Shown one piece after another: positions 10,201 through 19,494 of a DNA stretch of 64,000 bases. The position numbers and the translations under genes were made by a program. Below the pieces are notes generated by a model that saw only the letters and a program-made list of their open reading frames with translations, did not search any database and had not been told where the DNA came from. The stretch is taken from the NCBI GenBank assembly GCA_911728435.2, contig OU452213.1, forward strand, positions 3,513,834 to 3,577,833, written 5' to 3'. The DNA is from Apoderus coryli. Its lineage: Eukaryota; Arthropoda; Insecta; Coleoptera; Attelabidae. The first letter of the stretch is position 1; every line of letters starts with the position of its first letter.

Positions 10201-12988
10201 CAAAATTTTGCCTCGGTCGTTCTCTATCAATTTTTTTAAATTTATTTCTGTTTTGTTCTTCTATTAGAATGCGGCAAGTTTTGTATTTTTTCAGTTTGAT
10301 TTAACACTATGATGATGATCAAAAGTCCCGAAACATGTGTTAACTATTAATTTTGAACGTTTTGTCCTCATAATTTAATTGAGCATTATTTGCTGCATAT
10401 CAGAATTCATGCCGAGTGTAGAGGCTAAAATTATAACAACAATTTTCTTTTGCGAAGGTGGGTCGGTACTTACAGCTGGTTTCGGACTTCTGTTTCTCAT
10501 CAGTATAGCGAAGTAATAGTATTGAACATTGAATGAATTTTCGATGTTACAAGTATCATTTTAAAATTATTTTTGATTGATATTCTGTATATTTCGGAAT
10601 TTTACGAAATATATTGCCACTTTTTATTACACATACAATATTTTGATATCTGCGCGCTATCTCTTACCCGTTGCCAAAGTGTTTTAAAAATAGAACGACC
10701 TTTACAACATACAAGTAGAAGGTTAAGAACGGACGATCAATACTTGGCCTGGTCACGTATTTACGAGTCGCCGCTTTTTTTTTTCTCGTTACGATATCAA
10801 TTTATGTTTGTGTAACGAAAATACACTTGGATTATCTTTTTTTTTTTGCTTTATAATATTATACTGAGATTTCTTTTTCGTTTAAAATATTGATCAATGA
10901 AAAGTATCCCACTTCATAACCTTGCGAGTAAAGGGATCGACTCGAATTGTCTTGTTCAATTTTTATTTTTCATTACAGTCGATTTAAATCATCGATGCTG
11001 ATTTGGTGACGATAATTCAAAAACCGCTTAACATATTTTAACCAAATTTGGTACAAAAAATACTACAGGATATGTCTAGGTGCTGATTGACTTTAAGAAA
11101 ACATTAATAAAGACAAAAAGGTCACAAAAATGTTACTTTTACACTTGAGGACAGACGTATAGGGTGAATCTTCTACCACAAGTCTTATGCCAATAATGAC
11201 AACAATACACTTAACCAAAATCTTTTTTTTTTTTTCCTAACAATATGCTCTCTGATGTTACAGGCATGTCCACTAAACCCTAATCCACAACCGCTTACAG
11301 GCCAACAGGAACTCCTGCAGGACTTTTCTAAGCGATTTTCACCAGCGATTAGAGGTGTAGTGGAGTTTGCTAAACGTATACCGGGATTTTCGTTGTTGGC
11401 GCAGGACGACCAAGTCACGTTACTAAAAGCCGGTGTGTTTGAAGTGTTACTCGTGCGACTCGCGTGTATGTTTGATTCGCAGACCGCTACAATGATCTGC
11501 TTGAATGGACAAGTGTTGAAACGGGACGCGATTCATAATAGTTCGAATGCTCGTTTCCTTATGGACAGTATGTTTGATTTTGCTGATCGAATGAATAGTT
11601 TACGGTTATCCGACGCGGAAATAGGACTGTTTTGTTCTGTGGTTGTTATCGCTGCTGATCGACCGGGTCTACGTAATGTGGAGTTAGTTGAGAAGATGCA
11701 AAATAAGTTAAAGAGCGCGTTACAAATTGTTGTTGGTCAACATCATCCCAATCAACATCATGTTTTGGATGAGTTGATGAAGAAAATTCCTGATTTGCGT
11801 ACGTTGAATACGTTGCATTCTGAGAAATTGTTGGCATTCAAAATGACTGAACAGCAGCAGATTATGCAGCAGCAGCAACAGCAAATGCATTCATGGGAGA
11901 ACGATGAGGCCAGTAGTAAATCACCTGCGGCATCGTCATGGTCGTCATCGTCAGATGTGACAATGGAAGATGCCAAATCACCTTTAGGAAGTGTTAGTAG
12001 CACTGAATCAATGTGCTCATCAGAAGTAACGATCGAATATCACCATCTAACACCACATGCCGCTAACGCGCCATTGTTAGCTGCCACGTTAGCTGGTGGA
12101 GTGTGCCCGCATCGGCATCGAGCCAATTCTGGTAGCACATCCTCAGGTGATGATGAATTAGCTGCAACGTCACATCTAATCCATAACGGATTAACTATAA
12201 CTCCAGTAGTGACGCGAACCCCAATCAATAGCCAGTACCACAGGTTCAGAAAGTTAGATTCACCCAGTGATTCTGGTATCGAATCTGGTACTGAAAAAGT
12301 AGAAAAACCCACAAGTGTATGTTCCAGTCCACGATCCTCAGTCGAAGATCATCATATTGTTGAAGATATGCCAGTGTTAAAGCGAGTTTTACAAGCACCA
12401 CCCTTGTACGATACAAATTCGCTAATGGACGAGGCATATAAACCTCATAAAAAGTTCCGTGCGTTACGTAATAACAAAGATTCTGCGGAAGCCGAGCCAG
12501 TAATAGTAATGTCACCACAACCAATGCAGTCGCAGCTTCAAATGCAACTGAACGCCCCACCACAGTCTGTCCTATCGAGCTCGCATTCAATGCTAGCGAA
12601 AAGTCTGATGGAAGGTCCTCGAATGACTGCAGAACAGATGAAGAATACAGAAGTGATTCACAGTTACATTATGCGTGGTGAATCTGCATCACCAATGGTG
12701 ACAGCGTCACCGACCAACGGTTGTCCGTACGCGAAAAGCAATTCAAATAATCTATTGCAACCGGCTTGGGCTACCAGTGTGATAACGTCGACCGGTCGTC
12801 AGAATATCGTACACTCCACATCACCCATACCGAGGTTGTCTCCGGCGACGAGTCCCCACTCGACAATTTTACCTAAAATGGTCGAGTTACAGGTGGATAT
12901 CGCCGATTCACAACAACCGTTGAATCTGTCGAAAAAGTCGCCGACGCCCTCGCCGAGACCTTTGAAAATAGTGACACTCGAGGTGTAA
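3864..12988 (+). CDS. Eip75B: Ecdysone-induced nuclear receptor E75 (gene-level, B-type isoform: join 3864-4221, 9774-10015, 11264-12988)
   Basis: E75 is a primary ecdysone-response nuclear receptor, orthologous to vertebrate Rev-erb. It acts in the nucleus, binds monomeric AGGTCA sites, represses transcription and antagonises HR3, and its ligand-binding domain carries haem that senses NO/CO and redox. Joining the three exons at GT/AG borders gives 2325 nt, or 774 aa. Residues 1-71 are isoform specific, 72-119 are the second zinc finger, 120-200 the hinge and start of the LBD, about 201-400 the LBD, and the rest a long F domain. Frames agree at both junctions: the codon split 4221/9774 gives Ala, and the 10015/11264 junction is phase 0. 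The exon for the first zinc finger is absent from the window, so A/C-type isoforms must begin upstream. The neighbouring sequence is intron or transposon. Family identity is certain; isoform naming follows the fly and cockroach schemes and is inference. Confidence 0.95.
4222..7357 (+). other. E75 intron 1, first part, no exon seen
   Basis: AT-rich intron with (taggtacct)-type motifs. No frame has a recognisable domain. A degenerate foldback is listed separately (6787-7004). Confidence 0.6.
6787..7004. repeat. Degenerate foldback element
   Basis: The arm 6787-6814 (gcggctagctgtattgcggc...) is the imperfect reverse complement of 6976-7004 (ttgacaacgctgcga... ataccgc). Weaker complementarity extends outward. 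The loop of about 160 bp is AT-rich. Related sequence (gacaacgttgtaatatatacc) recurs near 8260. Probably a MITE remnant inside E75 intron 1. Confidence 0.4.
7358..8185 (-). pseudogene. Broken mariner transposase and one element end, in E75 intron 1
   Basis: On the minus strand the frame from 7849 down to 7358 codes mariner transposase: [31 protein letters not shown], then [14 protein letters not shown] with the first catalytic Asp, and [20 protein letters not shown]. Upstream, 7998-7850 codes the helix-turn-helix part ([33 protein letters not shown]) in another frame, so a one-base shift separates them. The C-terminal half with the second and third catalytic Asp is deleted. A mariner-type end, TA plus CAGTGTGTCCCAAAA read on the minus strand, ends at 8185. 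No matching second end was found. Inactive. Confidence 0.8.
8400..8645 (+). promoter_or_regulatory. Putative promoter/5' UTR of the DBD-less E75 exon
   Basis: An initiator-like TCAGT lies at 8506-8510 (gaattcagttcgcg) in a locally GC-richer stretch. No convincing TATA box lies at the right distance. An in-frame stop at 8604 separates it from the ATG at 8646. A 5' UTR of about 140 nt is therefore predicted. Confidence 0.35.
8646..8931 (+). CDS. Eip75B: Alternative first coding exon of E75, DBD-less isoform (D-like)
   Basis: ATG at 8646 (MPTRAVDRV...) is the first ATG after an in-frame stop at 8604. The exon codes 95 residues, Asn/Ser rich in the middle and ending [20 protein letters not shown]. 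The donor is c|gtatgt at 8932. The leftover C joins CT of the 9774 exon to give Pro, so the protein reads [16 protein letters not shown], a junction I recall from DBD-less E75 isoforms of other insects. The result is a 750-aa receptor with no zinc finger at all. The exon sits inside the 5.5-kb intron between the zinc-finger exon and the hinge/LBD exon. It needs its own promoter, for which an initiator is visible at 8506. Splicing phase and motif make it convincing; the isoform letter is inference. Confidence 0.85.
8932..9773 (+). other. E75 intron between DBD-less exon and hinge exon
   Basis: This 842-bp AT-rich stretch has donor gtatgt at 8932 and acceptor tttacag at 9773. No repeat or coding signal was recognised. 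Confidence 0.6.
9774..10015 (+). CDS. Eip75B: E75 hinge / start of ligand-binding-domain exon (shared by all isoforms)
   Basis: The acceptor is ctcttgtttacag at 9773 and the donor is ttg|gtaagt at 10016. The exon begins [20 protein letters not shown], the C-terminal extension of the DNA-binding domain that contacts the AT-rich flank upstream of the half-site. It continues through an alpha-helical, charged hinge ([20 protein letters not shown]) to [10 protein letters not shown]. It corresponds to E75B residues 120-200. Sequence conservation with insect E75 is very high and no frame problem is seen. A longer open frame runs on into the intron to 10267, but without conserved residues, so the donor at 10016 is preferred. 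Confidence 0.93.
10308..10334 (+). repeat. Hammerhead-like motif, degenerate copy
   Basis: TATGATGATGATC, a loop and GTCCCGAAAC resemble the CTGANGA ... GAAAC pattern seen at five other places. The first element is imperfect and the stem is short. Confidence 0.25.
11005..11066 (+). repeat. Dispersed repeat copy (aaaccgcttaac... accaaatttggtac)
   Basis: It shares an ordered set of words (gataa, aaaaaccg, taaccaaatttggtac, aaaatactac) with the reverse complement of 18720-18785. It is a family common in insect introns and of unknown type. Confidence 0.4.
11264..12988 (+). CDS. Eip75B: E75 ligand-binding domain and F-domain terminal coding exon
   Basis: The acceptor is gatgttacag at 11263; translation begins [11 protein letters not shown] and ends at TAA 12986-12988. 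Residues 201-400 form the LBD, including [31 protein letters not shown] and [12 protein letters not shown]. By homology with Rev-erb, the haem ligands are Cys202 of the Cys-Pro motif (codon 11267-11269) and His385 in [10 protein letters not shown] (11816-11818); both are present. After a short poly-Gln stretch the long F domain keeps conserved islands: [42 protein letters not shown], and a final [23 protein letters not shown] (residues 752-756) resembles a CtBP-binding motif (inference). One uninterrupted exon encodes everything from the LBD on. Confidence 0.96.
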   Translation, partial: ACPLNPNPQPLTGQQELLQDFSKRFSPAIRGVVEFAKRIPGFSLLAQDDQVTLLKAGVFEVLLVRLACMFDSQTATMICLNGQVLKRDAIHNSSNARFLMDSMFDFADRMNSLRLSDAEIGLFCSVVVIAADRPGLRNVELVEKMQNKLKSALQIVVGQHHPNQHHVLDELMKKIPDLRTLNTLHSEKLLAFKMTEQQQIMQQQQQQMHSWENDEASSKSPAASSWSSSSDVTMEDAKSPLGSVSSTESMCSSEVTIEYHHLTPHAANAPLLAATLAGGVCPHRHRANSGSTSSGDDELAATSHLIHNGLTITPVVTRTPINSQYHRFRKLDSPSDSGIESGTEKVEKPTSVCSSPRSSVEDHHIVEDMPVLKRVLQAPPLYDTNSLMDEAYKPHKKFRALRNNKDSAEAEPVIVMSPQPMQSQLQMQLNAPPQSVLSSSHSMLAKSLMEGPRMTAEQMKNTEVIHSYIMRGESASPMVTASPTNGCPYAKSNSNNLLQPAWATSVITSTGRQNIVHSTSPIPRLSPATSPHSTILPKMVELQVDIADSQQPLNLSKKSPTPSPRPLKIVTLEV

Positions 12989-13438
12989 AATTGTTTTTTA
13001 TTTTTAATATTTGTTATGTTGACATTTTTTGTTGGAACTGTAAATTATTGTATATAGTTGTATATAGTTTTTGATGTAAATATAGATAAATTATATGTTT
13101 ATGATCGAGACGAGGATGGAGTTGTTTGGATTGGTAAAGTGGAGTTTTTGAATTGGTTTGGTAACGTATCGACGAATTTTACGCATTTCTAAATCTAAAA
13201 TACCCCAAAAAGTTTTAAATTTCTATAAAAAATCTGTCCACTTCGCGTACAATCAATAGTTCAAACCATTTCTTCCAGATGATGACCGCAGTTCGAGTTT
13301 TTAAACCGCAGTTCGAGTGTTTAACTGCGGTTTATTACATTTAAGCCTGCCAATACACCCGTAATCATACCAATAACTAAAAGAATTTCAAATTATTAGA
13401 CTCAAAATACTAAATTAGTATTTAATTATAATAATATA

Positions 13439-14393
13439 CAGTGTCATCCCGAAAGTATGCACCATATATGGGAAATTTATTAATAGAGAGGTTTTCGACA
13501 AAAAGCTATTCTAGTAAAAGTTTGTGCATCCCGGAAAACTAAACATGCACCAACAAAATATAGTAAAACACACGTAATTTACGAGGGGCCTTCAAAAGTT
13601 TGATTTTGAGACAAGACTAAAGTACCCTTATTTCGAAAAATTGCTGGAAATGTTATTTAGAAAAGTTGTTCAGCATTAAAAAATACATCTAGATTTTTTT
13701 TTTGGTGTTAACAAAAATAAAAAAAAATTTGAAAATTATATTAATTTTCAAAAAATTGAGTACAATACCCTTATTTCCAAAAATCTCGGGAAGTATTATT
13801 TAGAAAATTTGTTCAGCATTAAAAAATACTTCTAGATATTTTTTTTCGGTGCTAACAAAACTAAAAAAAAAAATTGAAAATTATATTACTTTTCAAAAAA
13901 TTGAGTAAAGTACCCTTATTTCGAAAAATCTCGGGAAGTGTTATTTAGAAAAGTTGTTCAGCATTAAAAAATACATCTAGATTTATTTTTTCGGTGTTAA
14001 CAGAAATAAAAAAAAATTGAAAATTTTATTACTTTTCAAAAAATTGAGTAAAGTACCCTTATTTCGAAAAACTGCTGGAAATGTTATTTAGAAAAGTTGT
14101 TCAGCATTAAAAAATACATCTAGATTTTTTTTTCGGTGTTAAAAAAATAAAAAAAAAAATTGAAAATTATATTACTTTTCAAAAAATTGAGTAAAGTACC
14201 CTTATTTCGAAAAATCTTGGGAAGTGTTATTTAGAAAATTTGTTCAGCATTAAAAAATACTCCTACATTTTTTTTTCGTGTTAACAAAAATAAAAAAAAA
14301 CTGAAAATTATTTTATTTTTCATAAAAATCAGTAAAGTCCATTATTGTAAATAAGTTTCTCATAATATGGTGCATACTTTTGGGATGATACTG
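13439..14393. mobile_element. Tc1/mariner-type MITE with internal 144-bp tandem repeats
   Basis: The left end CAGTGTCATCCCGAAAGTAT (13439) and the right end, whose reverse complement is CAGTATCATCCCAAAAGTAT (ending 14393), form terminal inverted repeats of about 28 bp (to GCACCAT). They are flanked by TA at 13437 and 14394. The 955-bp body has no ORF. It consists mainly of about five direct repeats of 143-145 bp, each starting near agtaccctta (13621, 13764, 13909, 14052, 14195). It lies in the likely E75 3' UTR. Confidence 0.8.
13610..14340. repeat. Five-copy tandem repeat, about 144 bp, inside the MITE
   Basis: Each unit contains (agt)acccttatttcgaaaaa, a ttatttagaaaa(g)ttgttcagcatt block and a poly-T/poly-A stretch. 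The period is 143-145 bp. Copies differ by a few substitutions and by homopolymer length. Confidence 0.8.
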
Positions 14394-16160
14394 TATATAA
14401 AAAAACTACATTATGCCAAACGAACAACTTTCTTTTTTAAAACGTGAGATTAGTACAAAAACATTAAAAGTGCATTGGACATTTTCCTTTGAAATTACAA
14501 TCAATATCTACAAAGTTGGATTTACATAATTAATATTATTTATTTAAAAAAAAAATAAAATTGATGAAAATGCCACACTGTTTCTAGACACGTATTGTGA
14601 AAAACCAAATAATTTATATATATAATATTAATTCTTATTGAAAATAAACAAAATGTATTATAAATGATTTTTTTTGTTTTATTTTTCAGCTTTTCTTTCT
14701 TGTAAATAATAATATAAATAAACTATTTCTCTCTCTCTACAATAGTAATTATTATTAAAAATTTTAGAACAATATAAATGTACCTATACAAGAAATATGA
14801 ATTAAAAAATATCCAATAATGTCGATGTGTGTTGAAAAATAAATTTCCCGTTTAAAAATTAGTAGAAATAAATACTTATTATAGAAAATAATAACGTAAG
14901 TGTTTCGGCCTATATAGGTGTCTCCTGCTCTTCAAATCATTTTTATTTTGTATTATACAATATTCGTAAAAAAATACTAAATAAAAAATAAAAAAAAACT
15001 TCAACCCATTCAGTCACAAAACTGTTTTTACAATTTATGTAAATAGTGGACCAATAACAATAATACGTACCGTAAAACAAGATCATTTTAATGTCTCTTC
15101 TGTCAGTTTGTTGATTATAAGTTAAAACCAATAATATATATCGACATTAATCAACTATTTCACTTGATTTGAAAATATGATCCCAACTATTGAGAATAAT
15201 AATTAATATATCTTTGTCGACTGCGCCATTGGACTTAATTATTATTATTAATAGTAGGTAAATAAGATTTAATTAATTTTTCTTTATATATATATATATA
15301 TATTTTATTATGTGATAATTACAATAATAATTATATTGTTTTGATTATTTTGTAAGTTTTTAAATAATTAGTTTATTATATTTAAACATTATTATATCTA
15401 CGAGATGTGTGTGTGTTTTTGTTATTTTATCTCAATTCATTCTCTCATTTTGTATTATAAACATCTTCAACACAAATTCAATTATGTTTGAACCCCCCTT
15501 TTCCCGTAATAATTATTAATTATTGTACACAATTAGAATATTACCAGGAATTGTGTAACAGTTAAACTGTTGCATTGATTTTTGGTTTAATTTTAAGTAA
15601 TAATATCCGAGCTAGACCTTTGGAGGCCTATGAGACTGAGTGGGGGTCGGCTATTTTGTTTTATTAGAATAGTAAATAATAAGTAATCCTAATAATAGTG
15701 AAGTGATCAAATTCTTTAGCGAGATCCAGAACCATATTATTATTAATAATTAATTTAGTTGGGTCTTGTATTGAAATTAGCCCATTGATTACTAATTTTA
15801 TGTAATATTGTATTGTGGCGCCCTCCAAACATTTCGCCTTCGGGGTCTGGCTCGTTTTAGGAATATTAGTAATAGTAAAAAAAAATGAAAATAATAGGAC
15901 AAGGAAATAAATGTCTGCCCCCTCATACAGAGTTACAAAACTACCACAATAATAATTGTCGTTCTAAGTAAGATTTTTGTAAAAATTATGCCTCAAAATG
16001 TCAAAATTTTGCCTATTTGTTATAAATATAAATTTATTTTTTTTTGTTTATTATTTATTGTTATTATTACATGTTGTAGGAGTGCATTTTTTATTTTGTT
16101 CTTTTTTTTTTCTTCTCTTGTATATTGAAAATATTTGGGAGCCCCTGTTGAGGCCGACAG

Positions 16161-16195
16161 AATAAACATGTCTTGGTGATAATAAAATGTTGTTT
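16161..16195 (+). terminator. Candidate polyadenylation signal
   Basis: Two AATAAA hexamers (16161, 16181) are followed by TGTTGTTTTATTTTT-type downstream GU/U-rich sequence, about 3.2 kb after the E75 stop codon. Long 3' UTRs are usual for E75, but an earlier site cannot be excluded. Confidence 0.35.
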
Positions 16196-16360
16196 TATTT
16201 TTACATCAAAAACCTATTTTCTATAAAAAAAAAAATAATAATAATAATCAAAGAAGTTAATTAAAATTAATTCGATAAAATTTATTTAATTATTTTTAAT
16301 ACAAAAAAAAATCATAAATATTAGTTTTATACTCGTAAAGCCAGGAACCGATTGTCAGAG

Positions 16361-17758
16361 GGCAGTGGCGGATCTAGGATAATGGTTGGGGGAGAGCTGT
16401 CTTATTGAAACTAATTATTTTTTTAATAGCAATTAAGTAGCTCACAGTTTGGGTTTAGACAAGGGATGGGCACAAGAGAAGCGATAGTGGCCACGCAAGT
16501 CCTTGTACAGAACTGCCATGATGTGAGAAAAGACATATGCCTTTGCTTTGTTGATTACGAGAAAGCATTTGACCGAGTTGAACATCCCAAACTAATGCAG
16601 CTCCTCAGGAATCTTGACATAGATCAAAAAGACATTAAATGTATAGAAAATCTATATTGGTACCAGACTGCACAGATTAGGCTCAATAATGAGCTGTCTG
16701 ATGATATAGAGATCCAGAGGGGCGTGCGACAGGGATGTGTCTTGTCCCCGCTTTTGTTCAACCTGTACTCGATGAGATGAGATGCGGAGATCGGTATTAA
16801 AGTCAACGGAGTGTGGATTAATAACATACGTTATGCTGATGACACAGTGCTCATCACTGATAACATGCAAGACTTACAAAGACTGATCAACACAGTCAGT
16901 CAACATAGCAGATTGATGGGTCTAAACATAAACACTAAAAAGACAAAGTTTATGATAATATCAAGGAACCTAAATGCGTTTGAAGACTCACAGTTAACAT
17001 TCAACGCAATGCGCATAGACAGAGTGAACAAATTTAAACACTTGGGCATGTGGTTATATGAAGACTGGACCTCTGATATCGAGGTCAAGAGTCGCATCGA
17101 ACAAGCCCGACAAGCATTCCTAAGACTGAGGAGAGTATTTAGTTGCTCGGACTTCGATCTTGGTCTGAGGTTGAGATTCTTGAAGTGCTATGTGTGGTCA
17201 GTACTTCTCTACGGGATGGAAGGTTGGACCCTTAAAGTCAACAACATTAACAAATTGGAAGCGTTCGAGATGTGGCTTTACCGCAGAATGCTCAAGATAC
17301 CATGGATTGCAAGAATAACAAACGTAGAAGTTCTGTCCAACATCAACAAAGAACGTGAACTGTTAACCACCATAAAAAAGAGAAAGACTTCATATCTGGG
17401 GCACGTCATGAGGAACAAAAGTATGAGTATTTACAGTTGTTGATCGAGGGTAAGATAGAGGGCCGTAGAGGGATAGGAAGGAAGAAATTGTCCTGGTTGC
17501 GGAACATAAGACAGTGGACAGGAATAAATGACATACAGACCCTAATTCACACCGCAAGAGATAGAGATGAGATGGAAAATGTGATCGCAAACATCCATTA
17601 GTGGATAGCATCCGAAGAAGAAGAATTAATTATTGAGTTCCAAATCGCCATTTCTAAGTTTATACAACACATTTATAACCCCGTTCACGAGATTTATTTA
17701 TCTGTATTGTTTCTTTGAGCATTGCCAGAGGCTAAAGCCCCTTAGATCCGCCTCTGCC
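16361..17758. mobile_element. hAT-like terminal repeats enclosing an RTE-type LINE fragment
   Basis: GGCAGTGGCGGATCTAGG at 16361-16378 is matched by the reverse complement of 17741-17758 (GGCAGAGGCGGATCTAAGG). CAGTGGCGGAT starts are typical of hAT-type elements. No clean 8-bp target duplication is visible. Nearly all the interior is a LINE fragment. A third copy of the same end (ctagatccgccactgc) lies at 50258-50273. Confidence 0.45.
16441..17601 (+). pseudogene. LINE reverse transcriptase fragment, RTE-like, disrupted
   Basis: The frame from about 16444 reads SQFGFRQGMGTREAI, CFVDYEKAFDRVEHPKL and GVRQGCVLSPLLFNLYS, the RT fingers and palm. A TGA stop (16778-16780) and an apparent loss of about ten residues follow. 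The same frame resumes with IRYADDTVLI (catalytic YADD), FKHLGMWLYEDW and RRMLKIPWIARITNVEVLSNI. A one-base shift near 17415 moves the C-terminus (KYEYLQLLIEGK... DREEMENVIANIH) to another frame, ending at TAG 17599-17601. The 3' end runs into gaagaagaagaa. The 5' endonuclease half is missing. Dead copy; the clade is my best guess from motif style. Confidence 0.85.
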
Positions 17759-18914
17759 GGAGAGAACATTTATCTAAATCAGAGAAAGTTAATTTAGGTC
17801 GTGGGTACAAGCAAAAACAGAAAACAGCGGCACCCTAATTGTAGTGTAAGTTACTTGCATTTCACTTTTGCTACGGTACCAGTCCAATACTTAATAATAT
17901 CATTTTGTACACTTGGTACTTTGGTAATAAATCTATGACACAATTTGCATACAATTGAAAAATGAAAACGAGAAAGAATAGAGTATAATATGTGAAAGAA
18001 AACCTTGATCTCGAAACATATTTTGTTGGTTTTGTGTTTAGTTATCCAGAAGATACTGCCAAATGTTTAGCTAGTTAGGAAATAAAATAGGCCCATCAAA
18101 TTCCGTTTCGGGACTGGTTTGTAGGTCCTCAAAAATAAACAAAACACTAATCACATCTTATTTGTTCAATTACCTATCTTGGTTAAGTAATCGATAATTA
18201 CTCAACTAACAATTTAAGGTTCTATGATGAAATTCATTCAATTATCCTTAACGATTTATGGAAAACATAACAAATTTTTATAAATAGTGATGTTTGTATT
18301 GTTATTTCAAGGTTTATTCGTCCGACTGTGTAAATATTTGAATACAGTTTTGTTGAATAGGAGATGGAATAAGTATGTACTCGTATAATATGAAATCGTA
18401 TTGTAAAGGACAGTTAAAAGACCAAGGTGTATACCAATCTGCTATTTGAATATTATCTTGTTACATCAGGGCAATTACGGCCAATGCTATTTCAGATTTT
18501 ATTGTCAATGAATCAACGGAAGATCAGTTTGTAAGCTTTAAATAAATAAATAATAAAACTCAAGGAAATATACCTATGAGAAAAAAGTACTAAACGTTAA
18601 TTTTAAGTTTTTTCCATTTAGTTTAGTAAATATGATTTTATTTTTCGAGTCTTGACCCTATTTTATACCCCTTAACCTCCTCCTATGAGCCCCAAAATCT
18701 AATCAGTTCCCCACCATATCCAGTAGTATTTTTGTACCCAATTTGGTTAAATTTCCTTTAGTCGATTTTTAGTTATCGTGGATACAGACTGACAGACCGA
18801 CAGAATGACAGACATTTTTTAAAAAACTAAAATAACCCAAACTGTGTTTTTCCGGTGAGATTTTTTTTTATGTAACCAATAGGCTCGCCATATAGGTACC
18901 ATATATGCAATATA
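17759..18914. other. Non-coding AT-rich spacer
   Basis: No gene or domain was seen. It contains a copy of a dispersed repeat at 18720-18785 and an adjoining run of gacaga-type units (18786-18815). Confidence 0.5.
18720..18785 (-). repeat. Dispersed repeat copy, reverse orientation
   Basis: It is the reverse-strand partner of 11005-11066 (ataactaaaaatcgac... aaccaaattgggtac aaaaatactac). It is followed on the + strand by a cagactgacagaccgacag run, an arrangement common for this kind of insect repeat. Confidence 0.4.
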
Positions 18915-19124
18915 CAGGCTGATTTAACCATTCAAAGTTCTCGGGAACTACGAAAGAGGTACATGTTTCGGTATTATCGCGAAGGTCCTATATTGATGTA
19001 CTATTTCCGGGTATATATAACTTCCGGTCATGCTTCGTTATTTTAAATGGAATGACCACATTTTTTTTTCAGATTCCCTATAAAATTTAAAGGTCACTTT
19101 GTTAAGCGTACGTAAATCACCCTG
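18915..19124. mobile_element. Small TA-flanked MITE, 210 bp
   Basis: The left end CAGGCTGATTTAACC is matched by the right end, whose reverse complement is CAGGGTGATTTACG. TA flanks both sides (18913, 19125). There is no coding sequence. Probably mobilised by a Tc1/mariner-type transposase. Confidence 0.65.
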
Positions 19125-19313
19125 TAGATATGTACAAATTTCTTACCAAAAAGCAGATAAATTGAAACTGTTTAAAATATTTCCAATTTTATTTTGTAGA
19201 TATCTCTCGTAGGTTTTGTATATATATACAGAGTGTCCATAAAGTATAACTTCTAAGTGTTTTTTTCGAACACCAAATTTACGATTTTAAATATCAGATT
19301 TGTGATTCCTATA

Positions 19314-19432
19314 CAGGGTTAATCATAAATAGCATTTTTTTATGGCGTTTAAAATAAATTTTACTTAAAATTGTAGTTTTGAAAATATTTTCATTAAAAA
19401 AAAAATCAAAATGTTATTTTTGATATACCCTG
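19314..19432. mobile_element. Small TA-flanked MITE, 119 bp
   Basis: CAGGGTTAATCATAAATAGC at the left pairs with the right end, whose reverse complement is CAGGGTATATCAAAAATAAC. TA flanks at 19312 and 19433. Non-coding. Confidence 0.7.
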
Positions 19433-19494
19433 TATAGTAATGGTAACTTTGGTATTTGAAGTTGTAGTTTCGACACAAGCAGACGTTTTTATAA

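Larger units (their letters stand above)
10016..11263 (+). other. E75 intron 2
   Basis: This 1248-bp phase-0 intron runs from gtaagt to gttacag. It holds a degenerate hammerhead-like motif (10308-10334) and one copy of a dispersed repeat (about 11005-11066), but no coding signal. Confidence 0.75.
12989..16190 (+). promoter_or_regulatory. Probable E75 3' untranslated region with poly(A) signals
   Basis: The sequence after the stop is very AT-rich and non-coding. Three Pumilio-type octamers occur within 35 nt of each other: TGTATATA at 13049-13056 and 13059-13066, and TGTAAATA at 13075-13082. Several AATAAA hexamers occur from about 14.6 kb onward. The most convincing is AATAAA at 16161-16166 followed by GT-rich sequence (tgtcttggtg), with another at 16181. 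The true end cannot be fixed from sequence: an earlier poly(A) site before the MITE at 13439 is possible. Confidence 0.4.

Noticed and set aside
10016..10267. Read-through of the hinge exon to 10267 as coding
   Set aside because: The donor gtaagt at 10016 is good and the following residues are not conserved in E75.
12040..12590. Minus-strand frames across the E75 F domain
   Set aside because: Shadows of the E75 coding sequence, with no family features.
15600..15860. GC-richer words (ctttggaggcc, gccctccaaac) as an RNA gene or SINE
   Set aside because: Only weak inverted similarity; no promoter boxes or fold I could support.
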